In this document: one piece after another, positions 1 through 9,045 of the stretch
Layout of the letters: each line of letters starts with the position of its first letter
How positions within the stretch are numbered: position 1 is the stretch's first letter
NCBI GenBank assembly: GCA_024742485.1
Contig: JANSYK010000002.1
Coordinates: 496,001-560,000 of the forward strand
Reading direction: 5' to 3'
Length of the DNA: 64,000 nucleotides
Source: Alphaproteobacteria bacterium
GTDB lineage: Bacteria > Pseudomonadota > Alphaproteobacteria > Rhizobiales > Rhizobiaceae
The notes under the pieces: model-generated
The model's database searches: none
Told to the model about the DNA's origin: nothing
What the model saw: only the letters and a program-made list of their open reading frames with translations
Translations under genes and position numbers: made by a program

Positions 1-2070
1 GTGCTGAAACGGCGCGAACCAGGTTTCAAGTCCCGACAAGAGAGCACCATCGCTCATATCCGGCCATGAGTTTTTCAGCGTCCGGTGCAGCCAGTCCAAT
101 CGGTCCCGCAACTGGCGACTCTTTGCATTCCACGGCAGAACGGCGAGACCGGCGCCGCGCACACCCGAACAAAGAGCCTGCACGATGGCCTCATCGCCCG
201 GATTGGCCAGTTCGGATTCCACCAGGACAAGGCTGCCGAGCTTTTGTTGTCGTCGCGCCCTGACCCGCTTGGTTGTGCTGTCGAACGTGATGGCGTCCTG
301 TTCCGTGATCTCCCGTGCAAGGTCATGCAAAAGGGTCTCCAGGTCAACGGGTGCTGCCGCCAGGATGCGCTGCGATTGCGGATTTCCCGTCAGGTCGCAG
401 ACCACCAGAAACGGTTCACGCGCCAGCGCGTCGTGCTCATCGACAAACGCGCCCCGGCCATTGGCCAGGCGATAACGGCGTTGTCCATGATCCGTCGAAC
501 CCTGCCGCTTCGCCACGCGGTCTGAAAACCCGTGCAGCAGGAGGGCACCTGCCGGTTGAGCGCCATCATCCGGGTCGTCCCCGGGTGAGATCTTGAGTGT
601 GCGGATCAGACGGTCCGTAAGAGATTGGGCCTTTTTGGCCCGGCCGCCCTTGTCCCGCCGGAAATTCTGAAGCCGTGCGTCGAGATCGATGGATGGTCCG
701 CCAAGGCCCTTTTCGCCGATCAGGACCGCAAGCTGAGCGGCGGCAACGCCCTGACCGGAGCCGGCCGCGGCAATCACCATTGCCGCCAGCCGCACAGGAA
801 GTCCAAGCGACCGCATCTTCTTGCCGGTCGACGTCAAATGTCCATGATCATCCATGGCGGTTAGCCGGCGAAGCAATTCGGTTGCCTCCGACAGCGCTGC
901 GTCGGGAGGCGGGTCAATGAACCGCAAAGTGGTCGGATCCGAAACACCCCAGGCCGCGCAGTCAAGAAGCAGGCCACTCAGGTCGCTCGCCTTGATTTGA
1001 GGTGGCGTGAAGGCCGGAAGTGAAAGGTTTTGTTCTTCTCGCCATAGCCGAAGCGCGATGCCCGGTTCTGTTCGACCCGCACGTCCGGCCCGCTGGTCGG
1101 CCGACGCGCGTGAGGCACGGACGGTTTCAAGGCGCGTAATGCCGGTTGAGGGTTCAAAGACGGGCAATCGCTGCAGACCGCTATCGATCACAATGCGTAC
1201 ACCGTCAATGGTGATCGATGTTTCCGCGATGGCTGTCGCCAGCACGATTTTCCTTGTACCGGCTTTCGCGGGCTGGATGGCTGCGTCTTGTGCGCCGCCG
1301 GGAAGATCACCGTAGAGCATGGTCAACACAGTCCCGTCAGGCAGTGTGTTCTCCAGCAGCGCAGCCGTACGCTTGATTTCGGCCTGGCCCGGCAAAAAGC
1401 CCAGTATAGACCCGTCTTCGCTCTCCAGGACAGAACGGATGGCGTTTGCCATGGTGTGTTCGATCCGCTCGCCCGCAGGTCTGGCATCATATCGGATTTC
1501 GACAGGATAAGAACGGCCGGTGCTTTCAATCACCGGGGCGCCCTCAAGCAATGTCGCTACGCGGGCAACATCAAGCGTTGCCGACATGACGACCAGTCGC
1601 AGATCGTCCCGAAGACCGGACTGGACATCCAGTGCCAGCGCCAGGCCGAAATCGGACTCGAGTGTCCGCTCGTGAAACTCGTCGAACAGGACCGCCGCGA
1701 TGCCGGGCAGGTCCGGGTCGTCCAGCACCATGCGGGTAAAGATCCCCTCGGTGATGACCTCGATGCGGGTTCGGGTCGTGATTCGCGTGTCCAGGCGCGT
1801 GCGGTAGCCCACCGTGCCACCGACATCCTCGCCGATCAGGCGCGCCATCTGCCGGGCTCCGGCGCGGGCGGCCAGGCGTCGGGGCTCCAACACCAGGATG
1901 CGGCCTTCCCCCAGCCAGTCGGCGGACAGAAGGTGGAGAGGAACAAGCGTCGTCTTTCCGGCGCCCGGCGGTGCGGCGAGCACCGCATTGGGATGGCCAT
2001 CCAGAGCCGACAGCAGCGCCGGAACCACTTCGGTGACGGGAAGTTTGGGTAGATCTTCGATCATGGCCAT
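1..2070 (-). CDS. hrpB: ATP-dependent helicase HrpB (5' part, runs off the window)
   Basis: DEAH-box RNA helicase-like protein of the HrpB family. The frame is open from an ATG at 2070 to the window edge, giving 690 codons of a protein usually a little over 800 residues, so the C-terminal HrpB domain is cut off. Motif I reads APPGAGKTT near residue 29, motif II is DEFHER, motif III is SATLD, and the helicase C domain carries the TAIAETS and DQRAGRAGR motifs. A second in-frame ATG lies two codons downstream of the chosen start. The gene is divergent from the SDR gene at 2223. HrpB's cellular role is poorly defined in bacteria. Confidence 0.93.
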   Translation of the reverse strand, partial: MAMIEDLPKLPVTEVVPALLSALDGHPNAVLAAPPGAGKTTLVPLHLLSADWLGEGRILVLEPRRLAARAGARQMARLIGEDVGGTVGYRTRLDTRITTRTRIEVITEGIFTRMVLDDPDLPGIAAVLFDEFHERTLESDFGLALALDVQSGLRDDLRLVVMSATLDVARVATLLEGAPVIESTGRSYPVEIRYDARPAGERIEHTMANAIRSVLESEDGSILGFLPGQAEIKRTAALLENTLPDGTVLTMLYGDLPGGAQDAAIQPAKAGTRKIVLATAIAETSITIDGVRIVIDSGLQRLPVFEPSTGITRLETVRASRASADQRAGRAGRTEPGIALRLWREEQNLSLPAFTPPQIKASDLSGLLLDCAAWGVSDPTTLRFIDPPPDAALSEATELLRRLTAMDDHGHLTSTGKKMRSLGLPVRLAAMVIAAAGSGQGVAAAQLAVLIGEKGLGGPSIDLDARLQNFRRDKGGRAKKAQSLTDRLIRTLKISPGDDPDDGAQPAGALLLHGFSDRVAKRQGSTDHGQRRYRLANGRGAFVDEHDALAREPFLVVCDLTGNPQSQRILAAAPVDLETLLHDLAREITEQDAITFDSTTKRVRARRQQKLGSLVLVESELANPGDEAIVQALCSGVRGAGLAVLPWNAKSRQLRDRLDWLHRTLKNSWPDMSDGALLSGLETWFAPFQH

Positions 2071-2222
2071 CCGATTTGGTTGTCAACAAACTGCTCTACA
2101 TCCCCGCGCCTCGGGCGGCAATCGGCACCTGCAAATATCGTGTTCGCCACTCGCTATCGGTGATGGCCTGCGTTACATAGGGTGATCGGACATCACCCTG
2201 TCAATCGATCCGGGAGCGGACA

Positions 2223-2972
2223 ATGAGTGACCAGTCAGGCCGGAAAACATTGGTATTGACCGGTGCAAGCCGTGGAATCGGTCACGCAACGGTCAAACGG
2301 TTTTCCCGTGAGGGCTGGCGGGTCATCACCTGTTCCCGCCAGGATTTCGCCGAGAACTGCCCATGGCCGGCCGGTCCCGAGGATCATATCAAGATCGACC
2401 TGTCGGATCCCGAGGATGTCGGCAGTGCCGTCGCGGAAATTCGCCATCGGCTGGAAAAGGATGGCGGGCAACTGCATGCATTGGTCAACAATGCCGGCAT
2501 TTCCCCGAAAACATCGGAGGGCAAGCGGCTTGATTCGATGGAAACGCCCATGCATGTCTGGCGCGATGTGTTTCAGGTGAATTTCTTTGCGCCGATCATG
2601 CTGGCGCGCGGGCTGTTCCAGGAACTGGCGTCTGCCGGGGGATCGGTGGTCAATGTCACATCGATCGCGGGCTCCCGTGTGCATCCGTTTGCCGGTACCG
2701 CCTATGCTACATCGAAAGCCGCTCTGGCTTCCCTGACCCGCGAGATGGCAGCCGATTTCGGACCCCATGGCATACGCGTCAATGCCATCGCACCGGGTGA
2801 GATCGAAACCGCGATCCTGTCAGCCGGCACGGACAAGATTGTCGAAAACATTCCGCTTCGCCGAGTCGGCACCACGGCAGAGGTCGCCGAGACGATCTTT
2901 TTTCTGTGCAGCGACAGCGCGTCCTATGTCACCGGTGGTGAAATCCACATCAATGGCGGCCAGCACGTGTGA
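2223..2972 (+). CDS. SDR family oxidoreductase
   Basis: Classical short-chain dehydrogenase/reductase of 249 residues, a soluble NAD(P)-dependent enzyme. The N-terminal cofactor motif is TGASRGIG (residues about 13-20), followed by NNAG near residue 90, a catalytic serine in VNVTSIAG, and the YATSK catalytic Tyr/Lys pair near 160-164. The C-terminus ends in the usual YVTGGEIHINGG segment. A purine-rich GGGAGCGG lies just upstream of the ATG. It stands alone, convergent with sulP, so the substrate cannot be guessed from context. A small hairpin overlapping the stop codon (2972-2992) lies between the two genes but has no U-run. Confidence 0.93.
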   Translation: MSDQSGRKTLVLTGASRGIGHATVKRFSREGWRVITCSRQDFAENCPWPAGPEDHIKIDLSDPEDVGSAVAEIRHRLEKDGGQLHALVNNAGISPKTSEGKRLDSMETPMHVWRDVFQVNFFAPIMLARGLFQELASAGGSVVNVTSIAGSRVHPFAGTAYATSKAALASLTREMAADFGPHGIRVNAIAPGEIETAILSAGTDKIVENIPLRRVGTTAEVAETIFFLCSDSASYVTGGEIHINGGQHV

Positions 2973-3030
2973 ACCGCACCGTTGTGCGGGTTGCCGGAAA
3001 CGTGACAGCAGTTCCAGTCGCCGATCAGGC

Positions 3031-4641
3031 TTAGTGCGCGCCACCAAACCGGCCAATGCGAACGCCATAGTGCACGGCGACGCCGTAGTCGGGGTCATCA
3101 TCCGAATCGACCATCAACTGGCCCGCCCGGGCAAGCAGGGTGTGGCAGTCGCGCGAAAGGTGCCGCAACTCCAGACGGGTGCCGCGGGCCTGGTATTTGC
3201 CGGCCAGAGCTTCGATCGCCTGCAGTGCCGACTGGTCCGCGACACGCGAATTCATGAAGTCGACGATCACCAATTTCGGATCGTTCTTGGGGTCGAACAG
3301 TTCCAGAAAACCCGCAACCGAGCCGAAGAAAAGGGGACCTTCAACCCGATAGACCTTGGCACCCTTTTCATCTGTTTCCGTCGTGGCGCGGATGCGTGTT
3401 GCGTTGCTCCAGGCATAGGCGAGTGCCGATATGATGACGCCGGCAACCACTGCAATGGCAAGGTCCGTCAGCACCGTGATGATGGTAACCAGAACGATCA
3501 CCGTGGCATCGGTGCGCGGCACCCGGGCAATGATCGAAAAGCTTTTCCACGCAAAGGTCCCGATCACCACCATGAACATGACGCCGATCAGCGCCGCCAG
3601 CGGGATTTGCTCGATCAGGGCCGATGCAAACAGGATGAAGCTCAGCAGCAACAGCGCTGCAGTGATTCCGGACAGACGGGTCCGGGCGCCTGATTCCACA
3701 TTGATCATCGACTGGCCGATCATCGCGCAACCACCCATGCCGCCGAAAAACCCGGTCACCACATTGGCGGCGCCCTGGGCCATGCATTCCTGTGACGCAC
3801 CACCTCGGGTTCCGGTTTTCTCACCCACCAGGTTGAACGTCAGCAGGCTTTCGATCAGCCCGATGGCCGCGAAAATCAGGGAATAGGGAAGGATGATCTG
3901 CAGGGTTTCAAGCGTCATCGGGACCATCGGGATGGAAAATTCCGGCAGGCCGCCGCTGATCGAAGCCATGTCACCCACGCGGGGGACGGGTATGTCGAAC
4001 ACAATCACGGCGCCGGCAACCACCAGAATGGCCGCCAGGGGCGCCGGTATGATCCTGGTGAGTTTCGGCACGACGGCGATGACCAGCATAGTCAGCGCAA
4101 CAAGACCGATCATGTAGAGCAGCGGCAAACCGGATATCCATTCCTTGCCGCCATCGGGTGTCGCCACCTTGAACTGGTTGAACTGCGCCAGAAAAATGAC
4201 GATCGCCAGGCCGTTGACAAAGCCCAGCATCACCGGGTGAGGCACAAGGCGGATGAAACGGCCGAGTTTGAAAATACCGGCCGCAACCTGCATCACGCCC
4301 ATCAGAACGACGGCGGCAAAGAGATACTGCACGCCGTGGCTTGCCACCAATGCGACCATGACAACCGCCAGGGCGCCCGTTGCGCCTGAAATCATGCCGG
4401 GCCGGCCGCCAAAAACCGATGTGATGAGGCACACGATAAAGGCCGCATAAAGCCCGACCAGCGGATTGACACCGGCAACGAACGCAAAGGCGACGGCCTC
4501 GGGTACCAGCGCCAGGGCGACCGTCAATCCGGACAGTGTTTCGATGCGAATGCGATCCGGTGTCATGGGCACGCGATCGTCGGCGGACGGCCGAACAAGC
4601 GGCAACGCACCGCTGATGGCTGCAATGGCGGGTTTCAGCAA
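3031..4641 (-). CDS. SulP family inorganic anion transporter
   Basis: Integral membrane transporter of 536 residues with about ten or more hydrophobic segments, followed by a C-terminal STAS domain (about residues 420-525), the standard SulP layout. Signature stretches include the GLTVALALVPEAVAFA segment near the N-terminus and FGGRPGMISGATGA. The substrate could be sulfate, bicarbonate or another anion; the sequence does not decide. The chosen start is a TTG at 4641 with GGAA upstream; an ATG at 4566 would remove 25 residues and also suits the family. No carbonic anhydrase or sulfate-assimilation gene is adjacent. It is divergent from deoC across 226 bp. Confidence 0.93.
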   Translation of the reverse strand: MLKPAIAAISGALPLVRPSADDRVPMTPDRIRIETLSGLTVALALVPEAVAFAFVAGVNPLVGLYAAFIVCLITSVFGGRPGMISGATGALAVVMVALVASHGVQYLFAAVVLMGVMQVAAGIFKLGRFIRLVPHPVMLGFVNGLAIVIFLAQFNQFKVATPDGGKEWISGLPLLYMIGLVALTMLVIAVVPKLTRIIPAPLAAILVVAGAVIVFDIPVPRVGDMASISGGLPEFSIPMVPMTLETLQIILPYSLIFAAIGLIESLLTFNLVGEKTGTRGGASQECMAQGAANVVTGFFGGMGGCAMIGQSMINVESGARTRLSGITAALLLLSFILFASALIEQIPLAALIGVMFMVVIGTFAWKSFSIIARVPRTDATVIVLVTIITVLTDLAIAVVAGVIISALAYAWSNATRIRATTETDEKGAKVYRVEGPLFFGSVAGFLELFDPKNDPKLVIVDFMNSRVADQSALQAIEALAGKYQARGTRLELRHLSRDCHTLLARAGQLMVDSDDDPDYGVAVHYGVRIGRFGGAH

Positions 4642-4832
4642 AATGAAGATTCCGATTTACAGGTAGATGTCATGGGGTATTCTCGGGGTTTATTGCACTG
4701 CACAATCCAAAAAGCCAGTGTTAATTGGCCCTGCATGCCAGACATGCGCAAATGCGACAGCGTGGCGTCGGCCGGATTTGGACAATTGGGTGTCAGAACC
4801 CCTAATCCAGAGATGGCGGTTCCGGACAGGGA

Positions 4833-4861
4833 TTGACTCCAAGTGTGATCACACATATCAC
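4833..4861 (+). promoter_or_regulatory. candidate deoC promoter
   Basis: TTGACT at 4833-4838 and TATCAC at 4856-4861 are separated by 17 bp, a plausible sigma-70-type pair. A start site about seven bases past the -10 would fall on the A of the deoC ATG at 4868. There is no Shine-Dalgarno-like sequence before that ATG, so a leaderless mRNA is possible. The spacer contains the palindrome at 4843-4854. Confidence 0.4.
4843..4854. promoter_or_regulatory. 12-bp perfect palindrome, candidate GntR operator
   Basis: GTGTGATCACAC is a perfect 12-bp palindrome lying between the candidate -35 and -10 elements of deoC. Occupation there would block RNA polymerase. The operon's third gene encodes a GntR/FCD repressor, whose family often binds short palindromes with a TGATCA-like core, so autoregulation through this site is a reasonable inference. 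The half-site TGTGA also resembles a CRP half-site, but the usual six-base spacing is absent. Confidence 0.45.
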
Positions 4862-4867
4862 CCAACA

Positions 4868-5878
4868 ATGGCTCATAATCTTGCGTTGGGCGAAACCGGA
4901 TCAGACGCCCCCGGACTTCATGGCAATGCCCTTGCCCGTAACATTGGTCACTCGCTGGAGCTGGACTGGATCAACGACATTCAGGTCAACCGGTCTGCCG
5001 TCGAAAGGCGCTGTACCACGCTTGGTGGACGGCGATCGGTCAAGAAGGATGCCCAGGCCGGCTGGCTGCTCAAAGCCATAACCTGTATCGATCTGACAAC
5101 CCTCAATGGTGACGACACCGCCGCCCGGGTGCGCCGGCTATGTGCAAAGGCCCGCCAGCCCGTGAGGCCGGATCTGCTGGAGGCTCTGGGCGTTGCCGAC
5201 CGCAATATCACCACCGGTGCCGTGTGTGTCTACCACCGGTTCGTCCGCGAGGCGGTCGAGGCGCTCGATGGGACGTTCATTCCGGTTGCTGCCGTGTCGA
5301 CCGGTTTTCCGGCCGGCCTTTCACCTCACGATACGAAGATTCGCGAGATCGAGGCGTCGGTCGCCGATGGTGCGTCCGAGATTGATATCGTCGTCACACG
5401 CGAACATGTTCTGACCGGCAACTGGCAGGCGCTCTATGACGAGATGCGGGACTTTCGCGATGCGTGCGGAGAGGCCCATGTCAAGGCGATCCTGGCGACT
5501 GGTGACTTGCGGACATTGCGCAATGTGGCTCGAGCATCGATGGTCTGCATGATGGCGGGCGCCGACTTCATCAAGACCTCGACCGGCAAGGAAAGCGCAA
5601 ACGCCACGCTCCCCGTCAGCCTGGTCATGCTGCGCATGATCCGCCTGTTCAACGAGCGGACCGGCAACATTGTCGGATTCAAACCGGCCGGTGGCATCTC
5701 AACGGCCAAGGACGTTCTGGCCTATCAGGTTCTGATGAAAGAGGAGCTCGGCCGCCGCTGGCTGGAGCCCGATCTCCTGCGTTTCGGCGCCTCTTCGCTG
5801 CTTGCTGACATCGAACGGCAGCTTGAGCATCACGTCACCGGCCGCTACTCGGCCCTGAACCGCCATCCGATGGCTTGA
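4868..5878 (+). CDS. deoC: Deoxyribose-phosphate aldolase
   Basis: Class I aldolase (EC 4.1.2.4) splitting 2-deoxyribose 5-phosphate into glyceraldehyde 3-phosphate and acetaldehyde in deoxynucleoside catabolism. The product is 336 residues, longer than the roughly 260 of E. coli DeoC because of an N-terminal extension typical of the alphaproteobacterial type. The Schiff-base lysine is Lys236 in DFIKTSTGK; the relay lysines are Lys206 in VKAILATGD and Lys272 in GFKPAGG; Asp173 in EIDIV is also conserved. The frame stays open upstream to 4667, but 4868 is chosen because it lies just past the candidate promoter and matches the expected N-terminus. The aldehyde dehydrogenase follows after 34 bp. 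Confidence 0.93.
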   Translation: MAHNLALGETGSDAPGLHGNALARNIGHSLELDWINDIQVNRSAVERRCTTLGGRRSVKKDAQAGWLLKAITCIDLTTLNGDDTAARVRRLCAKARQPVRPDLLEALGVADRNITTGAVCVYHRFVREAVEALDGTFIPVAAVSTGFPAGLSPHDTKIREIEASVADGASEIDIVVTREHVLTGNWQALYDEMRDFRDACGEAHVKAILATGDLRTLRNVARASMVCMMAGADFIKTSTGKESANATLPVSLVMLRMIRLFNERTGNIVGFKPAGGISTAKDVLAYQVLMKEELGRRWLEPDLLRFGASSLLADIERQLEHHVTGRYSALNRHPMA

Positions 5879-5912
5879 GAGCGCGGCGCACCATGAGAAC
5901 GAGGCAAACAAA

Positions 5913-8297
5913 ATGACCGTTGCAACCTACTTCGAATCGATGGAATACGGACCGGCCCCGGAATCTGACGGCAATGTGCGGGACTGGCTGGATGCCCATG
6001 AAGCGTCATTCGGTCATTTCATTGATGGTGGCTTCGTTGCACCCGCTGATGGCGGACATTTCACCACGTCTGAACCGGCGACCGGCAAGAAACTGGCCGA
6101 CATTGCGCAAGGGTCTGCCGATGATGTCGACGCTGCCGTCAAGGCAGCTGCCAAGGCACAAGGGGCCTGGGAAGCTCTGAGCGGTCAGGCGCGGGCGCGC
6201 CATCTTTATGCGTTGGCCCGCATGGTTCAGCGCCACGGCCGGCTGTTTGCCGTGCTCGAGGCTCTGGACAATGGCAAGCCGATCCGTGAGACGCGTGATC
6301 TTGATATCCCGCTGGTTGCCCGGCACTTTTACCATCATGCGGGCTGGGCCGCGTTGCAGGACACCGAGCTTTCCGATCAGCAGGCCATTGGTGTGGTTGG
6401 ACAGATCATTCCATGGAATTTCCCGCTTCTGATGCTTGCCTGGAAGGTGGCGCCGGCGCTGGCGCTCGGCAATACGGTTGTCATGAAGCCGGCGGAAGCA
6501 ACGCCGCTGACCGCCCTGCTGTTTGCCGAACTCGCCTCCCGCGCCGGTTTGCCCGCCGGTGTGCTCAACATCGTTACCGGTGACGGTGCGACCGGAACCG
6601 CGCTTGTCAAACATCCGGACATCGGCAAGATCGCGTTTACCGGATCCACGGAAGTCGGCCGCATCATTCGGGCCGAAACAGCGGGCAGCGGCAAGTCACT
6701 GACACTGGAACTCGGCGGCAAATCGCCTTTCATCGTGTTCGATGATGCGGACATGGACAGCGCCATCGAGGGCGTCGTCGATGCCATCTGGTTCAACCAG
6801 GGTCAGGTGTGCTGTGCCGGATCGCGCCTTCTGGTCCATGAGGGGATCCACGACCGGTTCATTGCGCGACTGAAACAACGCATGGACAGCTTGCGGGTCG
6901 GCCATCCGCTGGACAAGGCCATCGACATGGGCGCCATCATTGAAAAGGGGCAGCTTGAACGGATCCGCGGTCTTGTTGCAAAGGGTGTTGAAGAGGGCGC
7001 CGAGGCCTACGCTCCCGATATTGCCGTTCCGGAGAAGGGTTGCTTTTACCCGCCGACGCTCCTGACCGGTGTCGAGCCGGCCTCGACCGTCGCGACGGAA
7101 GAAATCTTCGGACCGGTCATGGTGGCCATGTCGTTCCGCACGCCGGATGAAGCCGTGGCGCTCGCCAACAACACCAGATACGGCCTTGCGGCCAGTGTCT
7201 GGAGCGAAAACATCAGCCTGGCTCTTGATGTCGCGCCGCAACTCAAGGCCGGTGTTGTCTGGGTCAATGCCACCAACCTTTTCGACGCCGGTGTGGGATT
7301 TGGCGGCTATCGGGAATCCGGCTTTGGCCGCGAAGGCGGTCTTGAGGGCGCCTACGAATATCTCAAACCGCGGGCCTGGGCAGCACGCAAGCCGCGAAAG
7401 GATTTGCCTCCCTTGCCGGCCGCCGGACCGACCGATTCCTTTGAAGCGATGCCGGTCGACCGGACGGCCAAACTCTATATCGGCGGCAAACAGGCACGTC
7501 CCGACGGCAATTATTCACTGCCGGTCCTGTCGCCGAAAGGCAAGTTGATCGGTGAAGTCGGAGAAGGCAACCGCAAGGACGTCCGCAATGCGATCGAAGT
7601 CGCCCGAAAGGCTGCGGCCTGGTCCACTGCTTCGACCCATTTGCGGGCGCAGATCCTTTACTACATGGCGGAGAACCTGTCGGCGCGCGGCGATGAATTT
7701 GCCCGGCGGCTGGTGGCCGTGACCGGCGTCAAACCGGCAGCGGCGCAAAAGGAGGTTGCAGCTTCCATCAACCGTCTGTTTGCCTATGGTGCCTGGGCCG
7801 ACAAGTTTGATGGCGCCGTGCACAGCCCGCCACTGCGCGGTGTCGCGCTAGCCATGAACGAACCGATCGGCGTCGCCGGTGTTCTGTGCCCCGACGAAGC
7901 GCCCCTGCTGAGTTTCGTCAGTCTGGTCGCACCGCTCCTGGCAATGGGCAACCGTGTTGTTGCGGTACCCAGCGAACGTTTTGGCCTTGTTGCCACGGAC
8001 TTCTACCAGGTGCTCGAAACATCGGACCTCCCCGCCGGTGCGCTCAACATCATCACCGGTCGCACGGCGGAACTCGGCAAGACACTGGCTGACCATGATG
8101 ATGTGGATGTGATCTGGGCCTTCGGTGCGCGTGAGCTTTCGAAGCAGGCCGAGGCGCTTTCGGTGGGCAACATGAAACGGACATTTGTCGACAATGGCCG
8201 TGCCATGGACTGGTATGATCCGAAAATCGCGGAAGGACGACATTTCCTGCGCAACGCCGTTCAGGTGAAGAATATCTGGATTCCCTATGGCGAGTAG
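5913..8297 (+). CDS. Two-domain aldehyde dehydrogenase, ALDH16-like
   Basis: NAD-dependent aldehyde dehydrogenase of 794 residues made of two ALDH-type domains. The first (about 20-490) is complete, with the general-base Glu266 in LELGGKSP and the catalytic Cys300 in FNQGQVCCAG. The second (about 510-794) keeps the fold-defining segments but has no catalytic Cys/Glu motif and is truncated, which is the architecture described for bacterial ALDH16 enzymes. Placed 34 bp after deoC, its likely job is to oxidise the acetaldehyde released by the aldolase. The last 11 bases overlap the start of the GntR gene, indicating translational coupling. Substrate is inferred from context only. Confidence 0.93.
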   Translation: MTVATYFESMEYGPAPESDGNVRDWLDAHEASFGHFIDGGFVAPADGGHFTTSEPATGKKLADIAQGSADDVDAAVKAAAKAQGAWEALSGQARARHLYALARMVQRHGRLFAVLEALDNGKPIRETRDLDIPLVARHFYHHAGWAALQDTELSDQQAIGVVGQIIPWNFPLLMLAWKVAPALALGNTVVMKPAEATPLTALLFAELASRAGLPAGVLNIVTGDGATGTALVKHPDIGKIAFTGSTEVGRIIRAETAGSGKSLTLELGGKSPFIVFDDADMDSAIEGVVDAIWFNQGQVCCAGSRLLVHEGIHDRFIARLKQRMDSLRVGHPLDKAIDMGAIIEKGQLERIRGLVAKGVEEGAEAYAPDIAVPEKGCFYPPTLLTGVEPASTVATEEIFGPVMVAMSFRTPDEAVALANNTRYGLAASVWSENISLALDVAPQLKAGVVWVNATNLFDAGVGFGGYRESGFGREGGLEGAYEYLKPRAWAARKPRKDLPPLPAAGPTDSFEAMPVDRTAKLYIGGKQARPDGNYSLPVLSPKGKLIGEVGEGNRKDVRNAIEVARKAAAWSTASTHLRAQILYYMAENLSARGDEFARRLVAVTGVKPAAAQKEVAASINRLFAYGAWADKFDGAVHSPPLRGVALAMNEPIGVAGVLCPDEAPLLSFVSLVAPLLAMGNRVVAVPSERFGLVATDFYQVLETSDLPAGALNIITGRTAELGKTLADHDDVDVIWAFGARELSKQAEALSVGNMKRTFVDNGRAMDWYDPKIAEGRHFLRNAVQVKNIWIPYGE

Positions 8298-9003
8298 GGT
8301 CGCCGCCGAGACGGGCCGGCTTGAGACCGTCGAACGGAATACGCTTCAGGAACAGATTTATCAGCAATTGCGCAATTCCATCATGTCCGGGTTTTTCAAA
8401 CCCGGCCAGCCCTTGAGCACACGGGCTGTCGCCGAGGCCGTTGGCGTGTCGGTCATGCCCGTGCGTGACGCCCTGCGGCGGCTGGAGGTGGAAAAAGCGC
8501 TGGTGGTTGGCCACAACAGAACCCTCGAAGTTCCAAGGCTGACCAGTGACACACTGCATGAAATCTGCCAGATGCGCGTTGCTCTGGAAGGGCTTGCGGT
8601 GGAACGGGCCGCCAGCGCCATCCGGCCAACGGATATCCGCATGCTCGAGAGCCTCTGCGCAACCATGGACGAAGGCATCCGGAACGAAGACAGCGATGCC
8701 TATCTTCAGGCCAACTGGGCGTTTCACAGTCAGATCTACCAATCCGCACCGGGTGAAATACTGATGTCGGCGATCGAAAGCCTGTGGCTGCGCATGGGAC
8801 CCTATTTCCGGATGGTTGCCGGCGATCGCGGGCATGTCCACACTGCCATGGCCATTCACCGGGAAATTGTCCTCGCCTTTGTGCAAAATGATGCCGGGGC
8901 CGCGCGGGCTGCAGTGGTCGCCGATATCGAAACAGCCACGGCTGATCTTGCATCCTGGCTCGAATTGCAGCAAACAGGGCCCCGGGCCGTGGATGGCTCC
9001 TGA
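8287..9003 (+). CDS. GntR family regulator, FCD (FadR) subfamily
   Basis: Transcription factor of 238 residues. The N-terminal winged helix (about 15-85) includes the characteristic LSTRAVAEAVGVSVMPVRDAL helix-turn-helix region; an all-helical FCD effector domain (about 90-230) follows, with histidines in the WAFHSQIY and AIHREIV segments at metal/ligand-binding positions. An Asn precedes WAFH where many family members have Asp. It overlaps the aldehyde dehydrogenase stop by 11 bp and is the last gene of the deoC operon, so it probably represses that operon in response to a pathway intermediate through the palindrome at 4843-4854. Confidence 0.9.
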   Translation: MASRVAAETGRLETVERNTLQEQIYQQLRNSIMSGFFKPGQPLSTRAVAEAVGVSVMPVRDALRRLEVEKALVVGHNRTLEVPRLTSDTLHEICQMRVALEGLAVERAASAIRPTDIRMLESLCATMDEGIRNEDSDAYLQANWAFHSQIYQSAPGEILMSAIESLWLRMGPYFRMVAGDRGHVHTAMAIHREIVLAFVQNDAGAARAAVVADIETATADLASWLELQQTGPRAVDGS

Positions 9004-9045
9004 CCCTTCGGCTTGCATCATCAGACAATCAAGGAAGTTTTCTCT

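Noticed and set aside
2972-2992. Hairpin between the SDR and sulP genes as a terminator
   Set aside because: Arms are short with a bulge and there is no T-run on either strand.
4667-4867. Longer deoC start adding 67 residues
   Set aside because: The stretch contains the candidate promoter and operator, is low in conserved features, and would make DeoC unusually long.
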